Shown: positions 62,548 through 63,504 of the stretch, in pieces
Layout of the letters: every line of letters starts with the position of its first letter
Numbering within the stretch: position 1 is the first letter of the stretch
Assembly (NCBI GenBank): GCA_905215805.1
Contig: CAJMRL010000014.1
Location: 1-63,504 of the forward strand
DNA: 63,504 bases
Source: an uncultured bacterium
Lineage (GTDB): Bacteria; Bacillota; Clostridia; UBA1381
Direction of reading: 5' to 3'
Program-made: the position numbers and the translations under genes
The notes under the pieces: generated by a model
What the model saw: only the letters and a program-made list of their open reading frames with translations
Told to the model about the DNA's origin: nothing
The model's database searches: none

Positions 62548-63318
62548 ATGATAAACAAGGTTGAAATATGCGGAGTGAATACATCTAAACTTCCTGTGCT
62601 TACAAGAGAAGAAAAGGATGCTCTGTTTATAAAAATAAAAAATGGAGATATGCAGGCCAGAGAAAAATTTATACGCGGTAATCTCAGGCTTGTTCTAAGC
62701 GTTATACAAAGATTCAGCAACAGAGGAGAGAATGCCGACGATCTGTTTCAGGTCGGCTGCATAGGTCTTATAAAAGCTATCGATAACTTTGATTTGAGCC
62801 AAGGCGTTCAATTCTCAACCTATGCCGTTCCTATGATAATAGGTGAAATCCGACGCTATCTACGTGATAATAACAGTATACGCGTAAGCCGTTCATTGAA
62901 GGATATTGCTTATAAAGCTCTTCATATAAAGGAAAAGCTTATAAAGAAAAACTCAAAAGAACCAACTATATCAGAAATAGCAAAGGAAATGGATATGCCC
63001 AAAGAAGAAATAGTTTTTGCTCTCGACGCAATCACCGATCCAATATCTTTATTTGAACCTGTATATCATGACGGCGGTGAAGCTATATTTGTAATGGACC
63101 AAGTAAAAGACCCCAAAAATATTGACGAAAACTGGCTTGAAAATATTGCTTTAAACGAAGCAATGAAGCATCTTGACACAAGAGAAAGACACATACTTGA
63201 TTTACGCTTTTTCCAAGGACGTACTCAAATGGAGGTCGCCGATGAAATAGGAATATCCCAAGCCCAAGTCTCGCGACTTGAAAAGTCTGCACTCAAGCAG
63301 CTAAAAAAATATATATAA
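62548..63318 (+). CDS. sigG: Sporulation sigma factor SigG
   Basis: Late forespore sigma factor, 256 residues. Start VEICGVNTSKLPVLT is distinctive of SigG, with region 2 (NLRLVLSVIQRFSNRGENADDLFQVGCIGL), the DPISLFEPVYHDGG segment and region 4 (RTQMEVADEIGISQAQVSRLEKS). AAGGAGG precedes the ATG, 66 bases after sigE. No clear SigF/SigG promoter is identified. Confidence 0.96.
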   Translation: MINKVEICGVNTSKLPVLTREEKDALFIKIKNGDMQAREKFIRGNLRLVLSVIQRFSNRGENADDLFQVGCIGLIKAIDNFDLSQGVQFSTYAVPMIIGEIRRYLRDNNSIRVSRSLKDIAYKALHIKEKLIKKNSKEPTISEIAKEMDMPKEEIVFALDAITDPISLFEPVYHDGGEAIFVMDQVKDPKNIDENWLENIALNEAMKHLDTRERHILDLRFFQGRTQMEVADEIGISQAQVSRLEKSALKQLKKYI

Positions 63319-63504
63319 TAAATTATCGTAAAACCAAGCTGTAAATACAGATACACCATTTCTATTGATGCAAAACTATGTCTGTACTCCAAGAATATTC
63401 TTTAGTCCAGAAAATGCCGTTTTTATTCAATAGATTTATATATTAATATTTGGGCGTGCGAAATTTTTTCTGTAAATTAAGCTCCTGTGGTAAAATTATA
63501 TTTT
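63319..63504. other. Window end, non-coding
   Basis: 186 AT-rich bases after sigG. TACAGA/TCTGTA form a weak inverted repeat; no gene or strong terminator is visible before the window ends. Confidence 0.5.

Noticed and set aside
1..63504. Prophage, insertion sequence, tRNA or rRNA genes
   Set aside because: No integrase, transposase, capsid gene, tRNA fold or rRNA segment was recognised in the window; the three XRE genes alone do not show a prophage.

Overview
The window reads as a chromosomal segment of a low-GC, anaerobic, endospore-forming Clostridia-type bacterium. The evidence is a complete Rnf complex, the spoIIGA-sigE-sigG cluster behind three Spo0A boxes, a germination protease (gpr), a LonB-like ATPase, a pyrR-led pyrimidine operon, and consensus TTGACA/TATAAT promoters with 17-bp spacers throughout. 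Secreted and intracellular plant-glycan enzymes (a GH95-CE8 fusion, a GH127/146 enzyme, a heparinase-like lyase) suggest a gut or plant-fibre habitat. A pectin-degrading gut Clostridia would fit, but the sequence alone does not name a species. I saw no rRNA, tRNA, CRISPR array or intact insertion sequence.

Layout. 0-5 kb: rnfCDGEAB, a ferredoxin:NAD+ oxidoreductase coupled to ion transport, closed by a bidirectional terminator. 5-10 kb: leftward operon DUF1961-mutS2-ybaK-DUF1015. 10-12 kb: glmS, without a glmS ribozyme. 12-16 kb: leftward WG-repeat protein, nitrilase-like amidohydrolase and heparinase-like protein. 16-18.5 kb: a MurJ/SpoVB-type flippase and a Cu/Zn SOD-like protein. 18.7-25.4 kb: lepA with a small Cys-rich gene, facing pyrR-pyrB-pyrC-pyrF-exoA. 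25.4-33 kb: lon, a protease-less lonB-like gene, and sfp-sirtuin-rsmE-dipeptidase-yraN-rnhB. 33-39.9 kb: GH127/146, gpr, DUF6062, then rightward alanyl-tRNA editing protein, aldolase and a 42-residue acidic protein. 39.9-44.2 kb: minimal SufBC pair, then Gfo/Idh oxidoreductase, 2-hydroxyacid dehydrogenase and PNPOx-like protein. 44.2-45.9 kb: the most unusual stretch, three small tandem XRE regulators with structured intergenic DNA. 46-55 kb: choloylglycine hydrolase-like enzyme, the 2144-residue GH95-CE8 protein and a divergent MocR-type regulator. 55-59.3 kb: nusB-Kae1 paralog-xseA-xseB-ispA-DUF212. 59.3-60.8 kb: a MATE transporter behind a leader attenuator. 61-63.3 kb: spoIIGA-sigE-sigG.

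The strongest candidate for something undescribed is 44.3-45.6 kb. Each of the three XRE genes is preceded, at 59-60 bp, by a perfect opposite-strand promoter. The promoter beside the second XRE gene drives about 240 nt of non-coding, relatively GC-rich DNA that can fold into a closed three-way junction and ends in a strong terminator. The promoter beside the first reads into four consecutive hairpins. I propose a repeated module of a small XRE repressor plus a divergently transcribed structured RNA. This is inference from sequence only. Other notable points are a LonB-like ATPase with no protease domain and a leader that can mask its ribosome-binding site in two ways, a MocR regulator that has lost its PLP lysine, and the MATE leader with a possible leader peptide and terminator.
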